DNA from: Corynebacterium frankenforstense DSM 45800
Lineage (GTDB): Bacteria > Actinomycetota > Actinomycetes > Mycobacteriales > Mycobacteriaceae
Direction: 5' to 3'
DNA: 64,000 nucleotides
Assembly: GCF_001941485.1 (NCBI RefSeq)
Contig: NZ_CP009247.1
Location: forward strand, 372,001 to 436,000
The position numbers and the translations under genes are program-made. Numbering within the stretch: the first letter of the stretch is position 1; every line of letters begins with the position of its first letter. Of the stretch, positions 1 to 8,114 are shown piece after piece. The notes under the pieces are model-generated. The model was not told where the DNA came from, made no database searches, and saw nothing but the letters and a program-made list of their open reading frames with translations.

Positions 1-1467
1 GTGCTCGTGGTCGGAATGTCCCACCGGTCCGCGCCCGTGTCCCTTCTCGAGCGGCTGAGCATGGACACGGAGACCAAGCACTCCGCCGCCGAGGAGCTCC
101 TCGACGGCCCGTCGGTCTCTGAGGCGATGATCGTCTCGACCTGCAACCGGTTCGAGGTCTACGCCGTGACCAGCGGCTTCCACAAGGGCGTGCAGGACAT
201 CTTCAACATGCTCCACGACGTCTCCGGCGTCGACCTGGAGACCCTGCGCAGCTACCTCTACGTCCGCTACGGCGACGCCGCCGCCGAGCACGTCATGACC
301 GTCACCGCCGGCCTGGACTCCATGGTCACCGGCGAGCAGCAGATCATCGGCCAGGTCCGCGCCGCCTACCAGGACGCCGCCGAGGCCGGCAGCGTCGGCC
401 CGCGCCTGCACTCCCTGGCGCAGGCCTCGCTGCACGCCGGCAAGCGCGTCCACTCCGAGACCGCGATCGACGACGCCGGGGCCTCCATGGTCACCTACGC
501 GCTCGACCACGCCCTGGACATCCTGCCCGCGATTGACGACGTCCCGGTGGGCGCCGCAGACGCCGACGGCGCCGTCGCCGGTGGGGACGCCGCAGGCGCC
601 GGCGCTGACCCGGCCGGCGCCGAGCGCCCGCTGGTCGGGCGCCGCGCCCTCGTGCTCGGCGCCGGGGCCATGGCCTCGCTGGCTGCGACCCACCTGGGCC
701 GTCTCGGCGTCGACTCCCTGGTCATCGCCAACCGCACCCGGATGCGCGCCGAGCGCCTCGCCGAGCACTCCCGCCAGGCCGGGGTCGCCGCCGAGGTCGT
801 CGACTTCGCCGACCGCGCCGCCGCCCTGCCCGGCGTCGACCTGGTCGTCTCCGCCACGGGCGCCGGCACCTTCACCGTCACCCGCGACGACGTCGACGCC
901 GCCGGCCGCGAGCTCGTGCTCGTGGATCTGTCCATGCCGCGCGACATCGACCCGGGCGTGGCGGACTGCCGCAACGCCGGCCTGATCAACATCGAGGGCC
1001 TGCGCGCCGCCCGCGACACCGAGGACGAGAAGTCCGACGCCCGCCGCGAGGCCGAGGCAATCATCGCCGAGGAGCTGCGCTCCTTCTCCTCCGAGCAGCG
1101 CGTGCGCGACGTCGTGCCCGCCGTGGCAGCCCTGCGCCGCCACGCCAACGAGCTGGCCGAGGCCGAGCTGAAGCGCCTGCGCAACCGCGCCCCGGAGCTG
1201 ACGGACGACGAGTTCTCGGCGGCCTCGCGCGCGGTGCACCGCGTCGTGGACAAGCTGCTGCACCAGCCGACGGTGCGCGTCAAGCAGCTCGCCGTCGAGT
1301 CCGGGACGGTCTCCTACGACACCGCCCTGCAGGAACTGTTCGGGCTAGACTACGCGGGTGACGCCGACCGCAGCGTCGCGGTGCCCGCCGCGCACCTGCC
1401 CGCCGGCGACTTCCGCAGCCGGCCCGACGAGGAGGGCCGGCACGCCGAACGCAAGGAGACTGCATGA
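1..1467 (+). CDS. hemA: Glutamyl-tRNA reductase HemA (5' end probably cut by the window)
   Basis: Reduces glutamyl-tRNA(Glu) to glutamate-1-semialdehyde, the first committed step of C5 tetrapyrrole synthesis. The N-terminal GMSHRSAP motif, the catalytic Cys near residue 48 in STCNRFEVY, the GEQQIIGQV segment and a Rossmann motif (GAGAMASLA) near residue 220 identify the family. The frame is already open at base 1 and relatives usually carry one to three residues before this point, so the GTG at base 1 may be an internal Val codon. Residues about 178-213, between the catalytic domain and the NADPH domain, are an Ala/Gly/Asp-rich insertion that begins exactly on a copy of the dispersed repeat (529-555). 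The stop codon overlaps the hemC start (ATGA). Confidence 0.95.
   Translation: MLVVGMSHRSAPVSLLERLSMDTETKHSAAEELLDGPSVSEAMIVSTCNRFEVYAVTSGFHKGVQDIFNMLHDVSGVDLETLRSYLYVRYGDAAAEHVMTVTAGLDSMVTGEQQIIGQVRAAYQDAAEAGSVGPRLHSLAQASLHAGKRVHSETAIDDAGASMVTYALDHALDILPAIDDVPVGAADADGAVAGGDAAGAGADPAGAERPLVGRRALVLGAGAMASLAATHLGRLGVDSLVIANRTRMRAERLAEHSRQAGVAAEVVDFADRAAALPGVDLVVSATGAGTFTVTRDDVDAAGRELVLVDLSMPRDIDPGVADCRNAGLINIEGLRAARDTEDEKSDARREAEAIIAEELRSFSSEQRVRDVVPAVAALRRHANELAEAELKRLRNRAPELTDDEFSAASRAVHRVVDKLLHQPTVRVKQLAVESGTVSYDTALQELFGLDYAGDADRSVAVPAAHLPAGDFRSRPDEEGRHAERKETA
529..555 (-). repeat. Dispersed GACGTCG repeat inside hemA
   Basis: The reverse complement of these 27 bases is identical to the intergenic copy at 38166-38192. 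It encodes the Ile-Asp-Asp-Val that opens the low-complexity insertion of HemA. Confidence 0.8.
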
Positions 1468-2381
1468 GCGACGACCACCACATCCTCCAGATCGGTACCC
1501 GGGGCAGCGGCCTGGCCACCACGCAGGCCGGCCACGTCCGCGATGACCTGACGGAGGCGGGGTGGGACGCCGAGCTCCACATCGTCACCACGCACGGTGA
1601 CGTCAACATGGCCCCCGTCGAGCGCATCGGCGTGGGCGTGTTCACCCAGCGGCTGCGCGCCGCGCTGGCCGGCGGCGAGTGCGACATCGCCGTGCACTCC
1701 CACAAGGACCTGCCGACGGCCCCCGACGAGCGTTTCCACCTGGTGGTCCCGCGCCGCGAGGACCCGCGCGAGGCGCTCATCGCCCGCGACGGGCTGACCC
1801 TGGACACCCTGCCCGAGGGCGCGAAGGTCGGCACCGGCGCGCCGCGGCGCATCTCCCAGCTCAAGGTGCACCGCCCCGACCTGGACATCCGCCCGCTGCG
1901 CGGCAACATCGACACCCGCATGGGCAAGGTCACCTCCGGTGAGCTCGACGCCGTCGTCCTCGCCTACGCTGGCCTGGTCCGCATGGGGCAGGGCGAGCGC
2001 GCCACCGAGGTCTTCGACACCGAGCGGGTCATGCCCGCGCCCGCCCAGGGCGCGCTGGCCGTCGAGTGCCGCGCCGACGACGAGGACACCCGCGCCGCGG
2101 TCGACTCCCTGATCTGCCGCGAGTCCACCGTCGCGGCCTTCGCGGAGCGCGGCGTGCTCGCCCGCCTCGAGGCCGGCTGCACCGCGCCGGTGGCCGCCCA
2201 CGCCGTCATCGACGGCGACCGTGTGCACCTGAAGGCCGGGGTCTTCGCCCTCGACGGCTCGCGCTCCCTGCGCGCCGAGGGGGAGGCCGAGGCCGACCCG
2301 CGCACCGCGCGCGCCCTCGGCGAGCAGCTCGCCGAGCGCCTCTTCGCCGACGGGGCCGCCGAGCTCCTCGGCACCGAGTGA
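1464..2381 (+). CDS. hemC: Porphobilinogen deaminase (hydroxymethylbilane synthase)
   Basis: Polymerises four porphobilinogen units into hydroxymethylbilane in the cytoplasm. The 305-residue product has the typical family length, with the early [13 protein letters not shown] segment, the HSHKDLPT motif, the RRISQL segment and the conserved Cys of EAGCTAPV near residue 238, which would carry the dipyrromethane cofactor. The ATG overlaps the hemA stop by four bases, so the two are translationally coupled. No irregularity is visible. Confidence 0.97.
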   Translation: MSDDHHILQIGTRGSGLATTQAGHVRDDLTEAGWDAELHIVTTHGDVNMAPVERIGVGVFTQRLRAALAGGECDIAVHSHKDLPTAPDERFHLVVPRREDPREALIARDGLTLDTLPEGAKVGTGAPRRISQLKVHRPDLDIRPLRGNIDTRMGKVTSGELDAVVLAYAGLVRMGQGERATEVFDTERVMPAPAQGALAVECRADDEDTRAAVDSLICRESTVAAFAERGVLARLEAGCTAPVAAHAVIDGDRVHLKAGVFALDGSRSLRAEGEAEADPRTARALGEQLAERLFADGAAELLGTE

Positions 2382-2399
2382 CGGTGGGGGAGTGACGCC

Positions 2400-2822
2400 G
2401 TGGCCCGCCTGGAGATCACCGACCGGAGACTGACCGTCGAGCTGGAGTGGTGGGAGAAACTCGCCGCGCACCGCTCGGACCTGAGCGTGCCGCTGCGCGC
2501 CGTGACCGGGGTGGAGGTCCTCGAGGACGTCTTCGCCGACCCGGCCGTCGCCCGCGGCGAGCGCGTGCCCGCCACCCGCATCCGCGGGGTGACCGTCACG
2601 GGCACCTTCGACGCGCCCGACGCCCCCGACGCCGGCCCCGTCTTCGCCGTCTGCCACGGCACCACCGGACGCCCGCGCCCCGGGGTCGCCGTCGATCTCG
2701 AGGGAGTCACGGTCGGCCGCATCGTCGTGTCCACCCCGGACGCCGAGGAGTACGCGCAGCGCCTGCGCGAGCTCGCCGGCCTCACCGACCCGGATGCTGA
2801 CACAGACGGCGGCGAAGAATAG
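2400..2822 (+). CDS. Conserved small protein of unknown function in the heme cluster
   Basis: A 140-residue soluble protein starting at GTG, 18 bases after hemC. It has no signal peptide or membrane segment. It opens with a strand-rich stretch (ARLEITDRRLTVELEWWEKL) and closes in a region that looks like a ligand- or PH-like beta fold with a terminal helix rich in Glu and Leu. I do not recognise a functional family. The short gap from hemC suggests it is the last gene of the hemA-hemC operon; a strong hairpin follows at 3022-3049. Confidence 0.75.
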   Translation: MARLEITDRRLTVELEWWEKLAAHRSDLSVPLRAVTGVEVLEDVFADPAVARGERVPATRIRGVTVTGTFDAPDAPDAGPVFAVCHGTTGRPRPGVAVDLEGVTVGRIVVSTPDAEEYAQRLRELAGLTDPDADTDGGEE

Positions 2823-2959
2823 GCCGGCCCGTCCGCCGGCGCCCATGGCGACTCCACCGCCGAAGACGCCGACCAATGAGCCGCCCGGTCCGTCGGCTCC
2901 CACGGAACGACCCCCGCGCCCACGGTGTCACGGGCGCCCGCGCGCCCGCGGCGCAGACG

Positions 2960-3002
2960 GTGACGGCCCCGCCGACGGCGACCACGGGGACGTCGGAAAG
3001 CG
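2960..3002 (+). repeat. Dispersed GACGTCG repeat, intergenic copy
   Basis: Core at 2989-3002 in the AAAGCG form, preceded by the conserved GC-rich flank. An A/T-rich hexamer (TAATAA, 3010-3015) follows at near -35/-10 spacing. Confidence 0.7.
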
Positions 3003-3021
3003 GACCAGATAATAAGGAAAA

Positions 3022-3049
3022 GCCGGGCCGCCCGCGGGCGACGGTTTTT
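3022..3049 (+). terminator. Candidate intrinsic terminator before hemD
   Basis: A perfect 12-bp palindrome CGCCCGCGGGCG (3029-3040) within a longer CCG...CGG stem is followed by TTTTT at 3045-3049. It would end the hemA-hemC-unknown transcript. The rest of the 2823-3298 gap holds the repeat copy and a possible promoter, and no credible gene. Confidence 0.5.
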
Positions 3050-3052
3050 CAT

Positions 3053-3083
3053 TTGCCGCCCGCTAAATTATGGTGTGTATACC
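3053..3083 (+). promoter_or_regulatory. Candidate promoter of cobA/hemD
   Basis: TTGCCG (3053-3058) and an extended -10 TGTGTATACC (TATACC at 3078-3083) are separated by 19 bases. The -10 lies in a partial inverted repeat (TGTGTATACCACA). The leader to the start codon would be about 205 nt, which is unusually long for this window. Confidence 0.35.
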
Positions 3084-3298
3084 ACATAGTGATGGAGCGG
3101 CGGCCCACGGGGTCGCCTCTTACGGCCCGTCGAACCGGCGGGCCGTACTACTGCCCATCACGGGGACGCCCGACACACGCACCCCGGAGACGCGGTCCGT
3201 GGGGTGGAGGGCACCCGTCGCGCCGCCCGCCGGCCGCGGCGGACGAGGCGTCCCGCACCCGGTGCCCGGTCCCCGTCCGCGAGCGAGAAAAGAAGTAC

Positions 3299-5089
3299 AT
3301 GAGCATGGCCCAGCAGGAGTCCCCCCAGCCCCGGGGCACGGTCGTCTTCGTCGGCGCCGGCCCAGGCAACTCCGACCTGCTGACCGTCCGCGCCCGCGAG
3401 GTGCTCGCCCACACGGCCACCGCGCTGGTGGAACCCGAGGTCCTCGACGGCGTGCGCGCGGTCGTCGCGAGCGCGCTGCCCGTCCCGCAGGAGAAGATCG
3501 ACGCCGCCGAGGAGGCCTACAAGCGCCTCGTCGAGGAGACCAAGGCGGGCGGCGCCCGCCGCCGCCCGCCGCGCCCGGCGCCGCCCACGGCCGCCGAGGT
3601 GGAGGAGCTCGCCTGCGACGACCCCCGGGACGTCGCCAAGCGGCTCGTCGAGCTGACCGTCGAGGGCGAGAACGTCGTGCGCCTCGTCGCCGGCAACCCG
3701 CTCTCGCGCGAAGGCGTGCTCGCCGAGATCAACGCCGTGGCCGCCGCCGACGCCGACTTCCAGGTCGTGCCCGGCATGTCGCTGCCCTCGACGGTGCCGG
3801 CCTACGCGGGCATCGCCCTGGGCTCCACCTTCACCGAGACCGACGTCACCGACGGCGACGTCGACTGGGACCAGCTGGCCTCCGCGCCGCAGCCCCTCGT
3901 GCTGCAGGCCACCCGCGAGGACCTGCCCACCATCGCCGAGCAGCTGCTCGACCGCGGCCTGCCCGCGGCGATGCCCGCCTCGGTCACGGTCAACGGCACC
4001 ACCCGGCTGCAGCGCACCGTCGACGCCACCCTGGGCACCCTCGGCCGCCTCGACACCGAGCTCGACGGCCAGCTCGTGGTGACTCTGGGCACCGCCGTCG
4101 ACTCGCGCTCGAAGTACTCCTGGTGGGAGAACCGCCCGCTCTACGGCTGGCGGGTGCTGGTGCCGCGCGCGAAGTCGCAGGCCGCGCCGATGAGCGCGCG
4201 CCTGGCCTCGCACGGCGCGATCCCGCAGGAGGTGCCGACGATCTCCCTGGAGCCGCCGCGCAACCCCAACCAGATGGAGCGCGCGATCAAGGGCATCGTC
4301 GAGGGCCGCTACCAGTGGGTGATCTTCACCTCCGTCAACGCGGTCAACGCCGTGTGGCGCAAGATCTCCGAGTTCGGGCTCGACGCCCGCGCCTTCGCCG
4401 GCATCCACCTCGGCGCCGTCGGCCGCAAGACCGCCGAGGCGCTGCGCGTGCAGGGCCTGGCCCCCGAGGTCGTGCCCCCGGCGACCAAGCAGAACGCGCT
4501 CGGCCTCGTCGACGTCTTCCCGGAGTACGTCGAGGACCTCGACCCGGTCGGCCGCGTGCTGCTGCCGCGCGCCGACATCGCCGCCGACACCCTCGTCGAG
4601 GGCCTCGAGGGCCTCGGCTGGGAGGTCGACGACGTCGTCGCCTACCGCACCGTGCGCGCCGCGCCGCCGAGCGCGGACATCCGCGACATGATCAAGTCCG
4701 GCGGCTTCGACGCGGTGTGCTTCACCTCGCCGTCGACGGTGAAGAACCTCGTCGGCATCGCCGGCAAGCCGCACCAGCGCACCGTCATCGCGGCGATCGG
4801 CCCGTCCACGGCGCAGGCCGTGCGCGAGCAGGGGCTGCGCGTCGACGTCGTGCCGGAGGTCGCCGACATCCCGCACCTGGTCGACTCGCTGGCCGACCAC
4901 GTCGCCGCGCTGCGCGCCGCGCGCAAGCTGCCGCCGCCGCGCAAGAAGCGCCGCAGCCGCAAGCGCGCCGCCTCGCAGGGTTCGTCGCACTCCCCGGCGA
5001 AGGGCTCCGCCAAGGGCGCGTCGCACGACGCGTCGGAAAGCACGGGGAAGGGCTCGGGGAAGGACTCGGGCAAGAACTCCGGGAAATAG
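3299..5089 (+). CDS. hemD: Fused uroporphyrinogen-III methyltransferase-like / uroporphyrinogen-III synthase
   Basis: A 596-residue two-domain protein. The N-terminal half (about 12-285) resembles a SUMT/tetrapyrrole methylase: FVGAGPGNSDLLTVRA, then GNPLSREG where active enzymes have a GDPF-type loop. The C-terminal half (about 290-550) is HemD, which cyclises hydroxymethylbilane to uroporphyrinogen III (WRVLVPRAKSQA, FTSVNAVNAV, FTSPSTVKNL). The altered SUMT loops leave it uncertain whether precorrin-2 is made. A basic Lys/Arg/Ser tail of about 45 residues follows, with GSGKDSGK-type repeats and a degenerate repeat core at 5031-5041. The ATG at 3299 follows GAAAAGAAG; an in-frame ATG at 3305 is the alternative. 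Confidence 0.9.
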   Translation: MSMAQQESPQPRGTVVFVGAGPGNSDLLTVRAREVLAHTATALVEPEVLDGVRAVVASALPVPQEKIDAAEEAYKRLVEETKAGGARRRPPRPAPPTAAEVEELACDDPRDVAKRLVELTVEGENVVRLVAGNPLSREGVLAEINAVAAADADFQVVPGMSLPSTVPAYAGIALGSTFTETDVTDGDVDWDQLASAPQPLVLQATREDLPTIAEQLLDRGLPAAMPASVTVNGTTRLQRTVDATLGTLGRLDTELDGQLVVTLGTAVDSRSKYSWWENRPLYGWRVLVPRAKSQAAPMSARLASHGAIPQEVPTISLEPPRNPNQMERAIKGIVEGRYQWVIFTSVNAVNAVWRKISEFGLDARAFAGIHLGAVGRKTAEALRVQGLAPEVVPPATKQNALGLVDVFPEYVEDLDPVGRVLLPRADIAADTLVEGLEGLGWEVDDVVAYRTVRAAPPSADIRDMIKSGGFDAVCFTSPSTVKNLVGIAGKPHQRTVIAAIGPSTAQAVREQGLRVDVVPEVADIPHLVDSLADHVAALRAARKLPPPRKKRRSRKRAASQGSSHSPAKGSAKGASHDASESTGKGSGKDSGKNSGK

Positions 5090-5102
5090 GACGCCCGGGG
5101 CC

Positions 5103-5118
5103 GGGGCGGAAACGCCCC
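5103..5118 (+). terminator. GNRA-capped hairpin after hemD
   Basis: GGGGCG-GAAA-CGCCCC is a perfect stem with a GAAA tetraloop 13 bases after the hemD stop. It lacks a T-tract, so it could be an mRNA-stabilising hairpin or a weak terminator. Confidence 0.35.
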
Positions 5119-5144
5119 GCCCGGCCGCGCCGCGGGGGAGTACC

Positions 5145-5150
5145 TAAGAT
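5145..5150 (+). promoter_or_regulatory. Candidate -10 box of hemB
   Basis: TAAGAT lies 48 bases upstream of the hemB start, and the A-rich GAGAAAGAAGG closer to the start can serve as ribosome binding site. No clear -35 is seen. Confidence 0.35.
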
Positions 5151-5198
5151 GGTCGGGTAAGCAAGGCAGAGAACCCGAGAAAGAAGGCGCCTTTCACC

Positions 5199-6236
5199 GT
5201 GTCCAACCCCACCCCGCAGCCGGACAAGACCTTCCCGCTGACCGTGCCGGTCCGCCGCCCGCGCCGCCTGCGCACCACCCCGGCGATGCGCGACATGGTC
5301 GCGGAGACCCGCCTCGACGCCAGCGACTTCATCCTCCCGATGTTCGTCGCCGACGGCATCGACGCCGCCCGCGAGATCCCCTCGATGCCGGGGCAGTACC
5401 AGCACACGATCGACTCGCTCAAGGCCGCCGTGCACGAGGCCCTCGACGCCGGCGTGCGCTGCGTGGACCTCTTCGGCGTGCCGCGTGACGGGGACAAGGA
5501 CGCCACCGGCTCGGTCGCCTGGCGCGAGGACGGCATCCTCAACCGCGGCGTGGCCGCCCTGCGCGAGGAGTTCGGCGACGAGGTCATCGTCATGGCAGAC
5601 ACCTGCCTCGACGAGTTCACCGACCACGGCCACTGCGGCTCGCTCAGCGAGGACCGCCACGGCAACACCTACGTCGACAACGACGCGACCCTGCCGCTCT
5701 ACCAGGCCATGGCCGTCGCCCAGGCCGAGGCCGGCGCCCACATCGTCAGCCCCTCGGGCATGATGGACGGCCAGATCCGCGCGATCCGCGAGGCCCTGGA
5801 CTCCGAGGGCTTCGAGGACGTGGCGATCATGGCCTACTCCGCCAAGTACGCCTCCGCGTTCTTCGGCCCGTTCCGCGACGCCGTCGGCAGCTCGCTCAAG
5901 GGCGACCGCCGCACCTACCAGCAGGACCCGGCCAACGCGCGCGAGTCGATGCTGGAGACCCAGCTGGACATCGAGGAGGGCGCGGACATCGTCATGGTCA
6001 AGCCCGCCCTGCCGTACCTCGACATCCTGCACGAGGTCGCCGCGTCGAGCCCGGTGCCGGTCGCGGCCTACCAGGTCTCCGGCGAGTACGCGATGATCCA
6101 CGCGGCCGCCGCCAACGGCTGGATCGACCTGGACCGCGTGATGATGGAGTCGCTGACCTCGATCAAGCGCGCCGGCGCCGACCAGATCCTGACCTACTTC
6201 GCCGTCGACGCCGCCCGCGCGCTCGCCCGCGACTGA
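5199..6236 (+). CDS. hemB: Delta-aminolevulinic acid dehydratase (porphobilinogen synthase)
   Basis: Condenses two 5-aminolevulinate molecules to porphobilinogen. The 345-residue length is standard. Both active-site lysines are visible, in MAYSAKYAS and in MVKPALPY (the Schiff-base Lys). The metal loop reads [14 protein letters not shown]: the first and third positions of the zinc-type Cys triad are kept but the middle one is Asp, an intermediate between zinc-type and magnesium-type enzymes. The start is GTG behind an A/G-rich ribosome binding site. Confidence 0.96.
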   Translation: MSNPTPQPDKTFPLTVPVRRPRRLRTTPAMRDMVAETRLDASDFILPMFVADGIDAAREIPSMPGQYQHTIDSLKAAVHEALDAGVRCVDLFGVPRDGDKDATGSVAWREDGILNRGVAALREEFGDEVIVMADTCLDEFTDHGHCGSLSEDRHGNTYVDNDATLPLYQAMAVAQAEAGAHIVSPSGMMDGQIRAIREALDSEGFEDVAIMAYSAKYASAFFGPFRDAVGSSLKGDRRTYQQDPANARESMLETQLDIEEGADIVMVKPALPYLDILHEVAASSPVPVAAYQVSGEYAMIHAAAANGWIDLDRVMMESLTSIKRAGADQILTYFAVDAARALARD

Positions 6237-6250
6237 CGCCGCGGAGTTGA

Positions 6251-6278
6251 ATTAACGACGCCGCGCCGCGCGGCGTCC
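6251..6278 (-). repeat. Dispersed GACGTCG repeat, degenerate copy after hemB
   Basis: Reverse-strand core variant ATTAACGACGCC at 6251-6262, followed by the palindromic GCGCCGCGCGGCG block. It sits in the 90-base gap between hemB and the next gene. Confidence 0.5.
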
Positions 6279-6326
6279 TGCGTAACGTGCGGCCGTGGTG
6301 CGCCGCGGACGAAGGAGGAGCACCTG

Positions 6327-7160
6327 ATGACCACCGGACACGACCGCCGGGAGACGCCGGGCACCCCGGGCGCCCCGGGGACGGGGACCGGCGACCCGGG
6401 CGCCCCGGGGGCGGGGACCAGCGCCCCGGGCACCCCGGGAGTGCAGGGCAGCACCGCCGCCGCCGTGGATGACGGCCCCGGCGCACCCGGTGCCCCCGGT
6501 GGGCCCGGTAGGCGCGCAGACGTAACCGGTGCACCGGGCACGTCCGGCAGGTCGGCCAATGCCGGCGGGCCGGCCAAGGCCGGCGGACCGGCCACGGCCG
6601 GCAGGGACGACGACGCCAACCGGCCGCCGGAGGCCGTGCGTATCCTCGTCGCGCTGTGGCGCGGCATCGTCGGCCTGGAGATCCTGCACCAGCTGCTCAG
6701 CGTCGCCGGTGTGCTCGCCGACCCGACGGCGCTGCGCACCATGGCCCGCGAGACCCTCGAGCAGACCGAGGGCGCGGACGTCTCGCCGCAGACGCTGGAC
6801 GTGGCCGTCTACGCCTCCGCGGGATTCTCGGCGCTGCTCGGCGTCGCCATCCAGCTGATCCTGCTGTGGGCGACGGTGATGATCGCCCGGCGCCACCGGT
6901 GGTCGGACGGCTCGCGCCGGCTGCTGATGTTCTTCAGCATCTACCTGGTCATCCGGGCCGTCGCCCTCTTCGGCGTCGGCGCGGCCGGGGTCGGTTCGAT
7001 CCCCGTGGCGCTGCTCGCCGTCGACGGTTCGGTGCAGGTGCTCGCCGGGGTGGCCGCCGCCCTGGCGCTCGTGTACATCTTCAACTCGGAGACGGTGCGC
7101 TGGACCGCCGAGGCCGCCGCCGAGCAGGACCGCACCTGGACCGACCCGGGCAACCGCTGA
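6327..7160 (+). CDS. Membrane protein with collagen-like Gly-X-Y N-terminal tail
   Basis: A 277-residue protein. Residues about 8-95 are a low-complexity Gly/Pro/Ala/Thr tail with collagen-like triplets (TPGAPG, DPGAPG, APGTPG, PGAPGAPGGPG). From about 100 onwards come roughly four hydrophobic helices with short loops, consistent with an inner-membrane protein whose tail probably lies in the cytoplasm, since no signal peptide precedes it. ATG follows a strong GAAGGAGG site. The equivalent position in other corynebacterial heme clusters also holds small membrane proteins of unknown function. It is 13 bases from the next gene and probably co-transcribed. Confidence 0.8.
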   Translation: MTTGHDRRETPGTPGAPGTGTGDPGAPGAGTSAPGTPGVQGSTAAAVDDGPGAPGAPGGPGRRADVTGAPGTSGRSANAGGPAKAGGPATAGRDDDANRPPEAVRILVALWRGIVGLEILHQLLSVAGVLADPTALRTMARETLEQTEGADVSPQTLDVAVYASAGFSALLGVAIQLILLWATVMIARRHRWSDGSRRLLMFFSIYLVIRAVALFGVGAAGVGSIPVALLAVDGSVQVLAGVAAALALVYIFNSETVRWTAEAAAEQDRTWTDPGNR

Positions 7161-7173
7161 GAGAGGATCCGCC

Positions 7174-7677
7174 GTGACGATGTTCCCGACCCCCGCCAGC
7201 GGGGGAAACCGGCCCGACCCGAACCGCGACTACCACTACGACCCGGAGTCCGGGCGGCCGCGCTCGCTCGACGTGGCGTACTGGCTGCTCGTCGCCGGGG
7301 CCGTGTTGTGCGCCGTGGCCGGCCTGATGCTGCTGACCACCGACGTGCCGCAGGAGATCGTCGACTGGAACGCCGAGCACGCCGAGAACGTGCGCTCCAA
7401 CATGCGCTTCGTCGCCTGGTTCAACCTCGTCGGCGCCCTGCTGGTGGGCCTGTGCGCCCCGCAGGTGCGCGCCGGCTCGCGGGTGTGGCGGCGCTGGGTG
7501 GCCGCCCTGCTGGTGCTACTGGTCGTGGGCAACATGATCGCGCTGGTGGCCAAGGTCGTCGGCCCGGCGGTGCTGCTGAGCCTGGTCGTCTTCGCCGCGG
7601 CCGCGGTGGCGATGTTCCGGCCCGACGCCAACGGCTACATCCGCCACCACAGCGGCGTCGACACCCCGGGCGCCTAG
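7174..7677 (+). CDS. Four-helix membrane protein of unknown function
   Basis: A 167-residue product starting at GTG after an AGAGGA site. After about 34 polar residues come four hydrophobic segments (about 36-56, 80-100, 108-128, 130-150) and a short polar tail. No catalytic motif is visible. It resembles its upstream neighbour in topology and lies 13 bases from it, so the two may act together. A strong hairpin at 7818-7853 probably ends this transcript. Confidence 0.8.
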   Translation: MTMFPTPASGGNRPDPNRDYHYDPESGRPRSLDVAYWLLVAGAVLCAVAGLMLLTTDVPQEIVDWNAEHAENVRSNMRFVAWFNLVGALLVGLCAPQVRAGSRVWRRWVAALLVLLVVGNMIALVAKVVGPAVLLSLVVFAAAAVAMFRPDANGYIRHHSGVDTPGA

Positions 7678-7817
7678 AGCTCGGGCCCAGCTCCGGCACC
7701 CACGCCGCGCGGCCCGCGAGCTCCGCACAGGTACCGGCCCAACCCGGGCACCACGCCGTGCAGCCCGCGCGGCCCACGCAGGTGCCGGAGCGCCACCGCG
7801 ACGCCGCCCGCACCCCG

Positions 7818-7853
7818 CACCCGCCCGCCGGATTCCCGGTCGGGCGGGTGTTT
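7818..7853 (+). terminator. Intrinsic terminator after the 7174-7677 gene
   Basis: A perfect 10-bp stem CACCCGCCCG (7818-7827) / CGGGCGGGTG (7841-7850), with an inner CCGG-ATTC-CCGG stem, is followed by TTT. It lies 140 bases after the stop codon. Confidence 0.65.
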
Positions 7854-7900
7854 CGTGTCGGGGCGGTCTACAGTGGAACAAATCAACCGGCCGGGAGAGT

Positions 7901-7960
7901 CCCGGGATTGCCCGGGAAGAGCCCGGGAAGTGCCCGGGAAGAGCCCGGGAAGTGCCCGCT
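7901..7960 (+). repeat. Imperfect 11-bp tandem repeat (CCCGGGAAG units)
   Basis: CCCGGG recurs at 7901, 7911, 7922, 7933 and 7944, mostly at 11-base spacing with alternating GA/GT linkers. It stands directly before the 9-bp array in the leader of the P-type ATPase gene. Confidence 0.8.
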
Positions 7961-7972
7961 ATCCGGACACAT

Positions 7973-8063
7973 CCCGGCCGACCCGGCCGACCCGGCCGAC
8001 CCGGCCGACCCGGCCGACCCGGCCGACCCGGCCGACCCGGCCGACCCGGCCGACCCGGCCGAC
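7973..8063 (+). repeat. Ten-copy perfect 9-bp tandem repeat (CCCGGCCGA)
   Basis: Ten uninterrupted, identical 9-base units. The array ends 51 bases before the GTG of the P-type ATPase gene and before its ribosome binding site, so it belongs to the leader. In the ATPase frame it would read Pro-Ala-Asp repeated, but the strong AAGGAGG site downstream argues against it being translated. The 7678-8114 gap holds a terminator and both arrays, and no gene. Confidence 0.9.
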
Positions 8064-8114
8064 GCCGGGACACACCAGAGACACCCGAGACACACGCAAG
8101 GAGGCGGAGACGGG

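Noticed and set aside
7973-8063. The 9-bp array as a CRISPR array
   Set aside because: Units are contiguous with no spacers and far too short; no cas genes are nearby.
7308-8114. Extension of the P-type ATPase upstream through the Pro-Ala-Asp repeats
   Set aside because: A consensus AAGGAGG followed by GTG at 8115 sets the start, and the upstream frame overlaps the preceding gene and its terminator.
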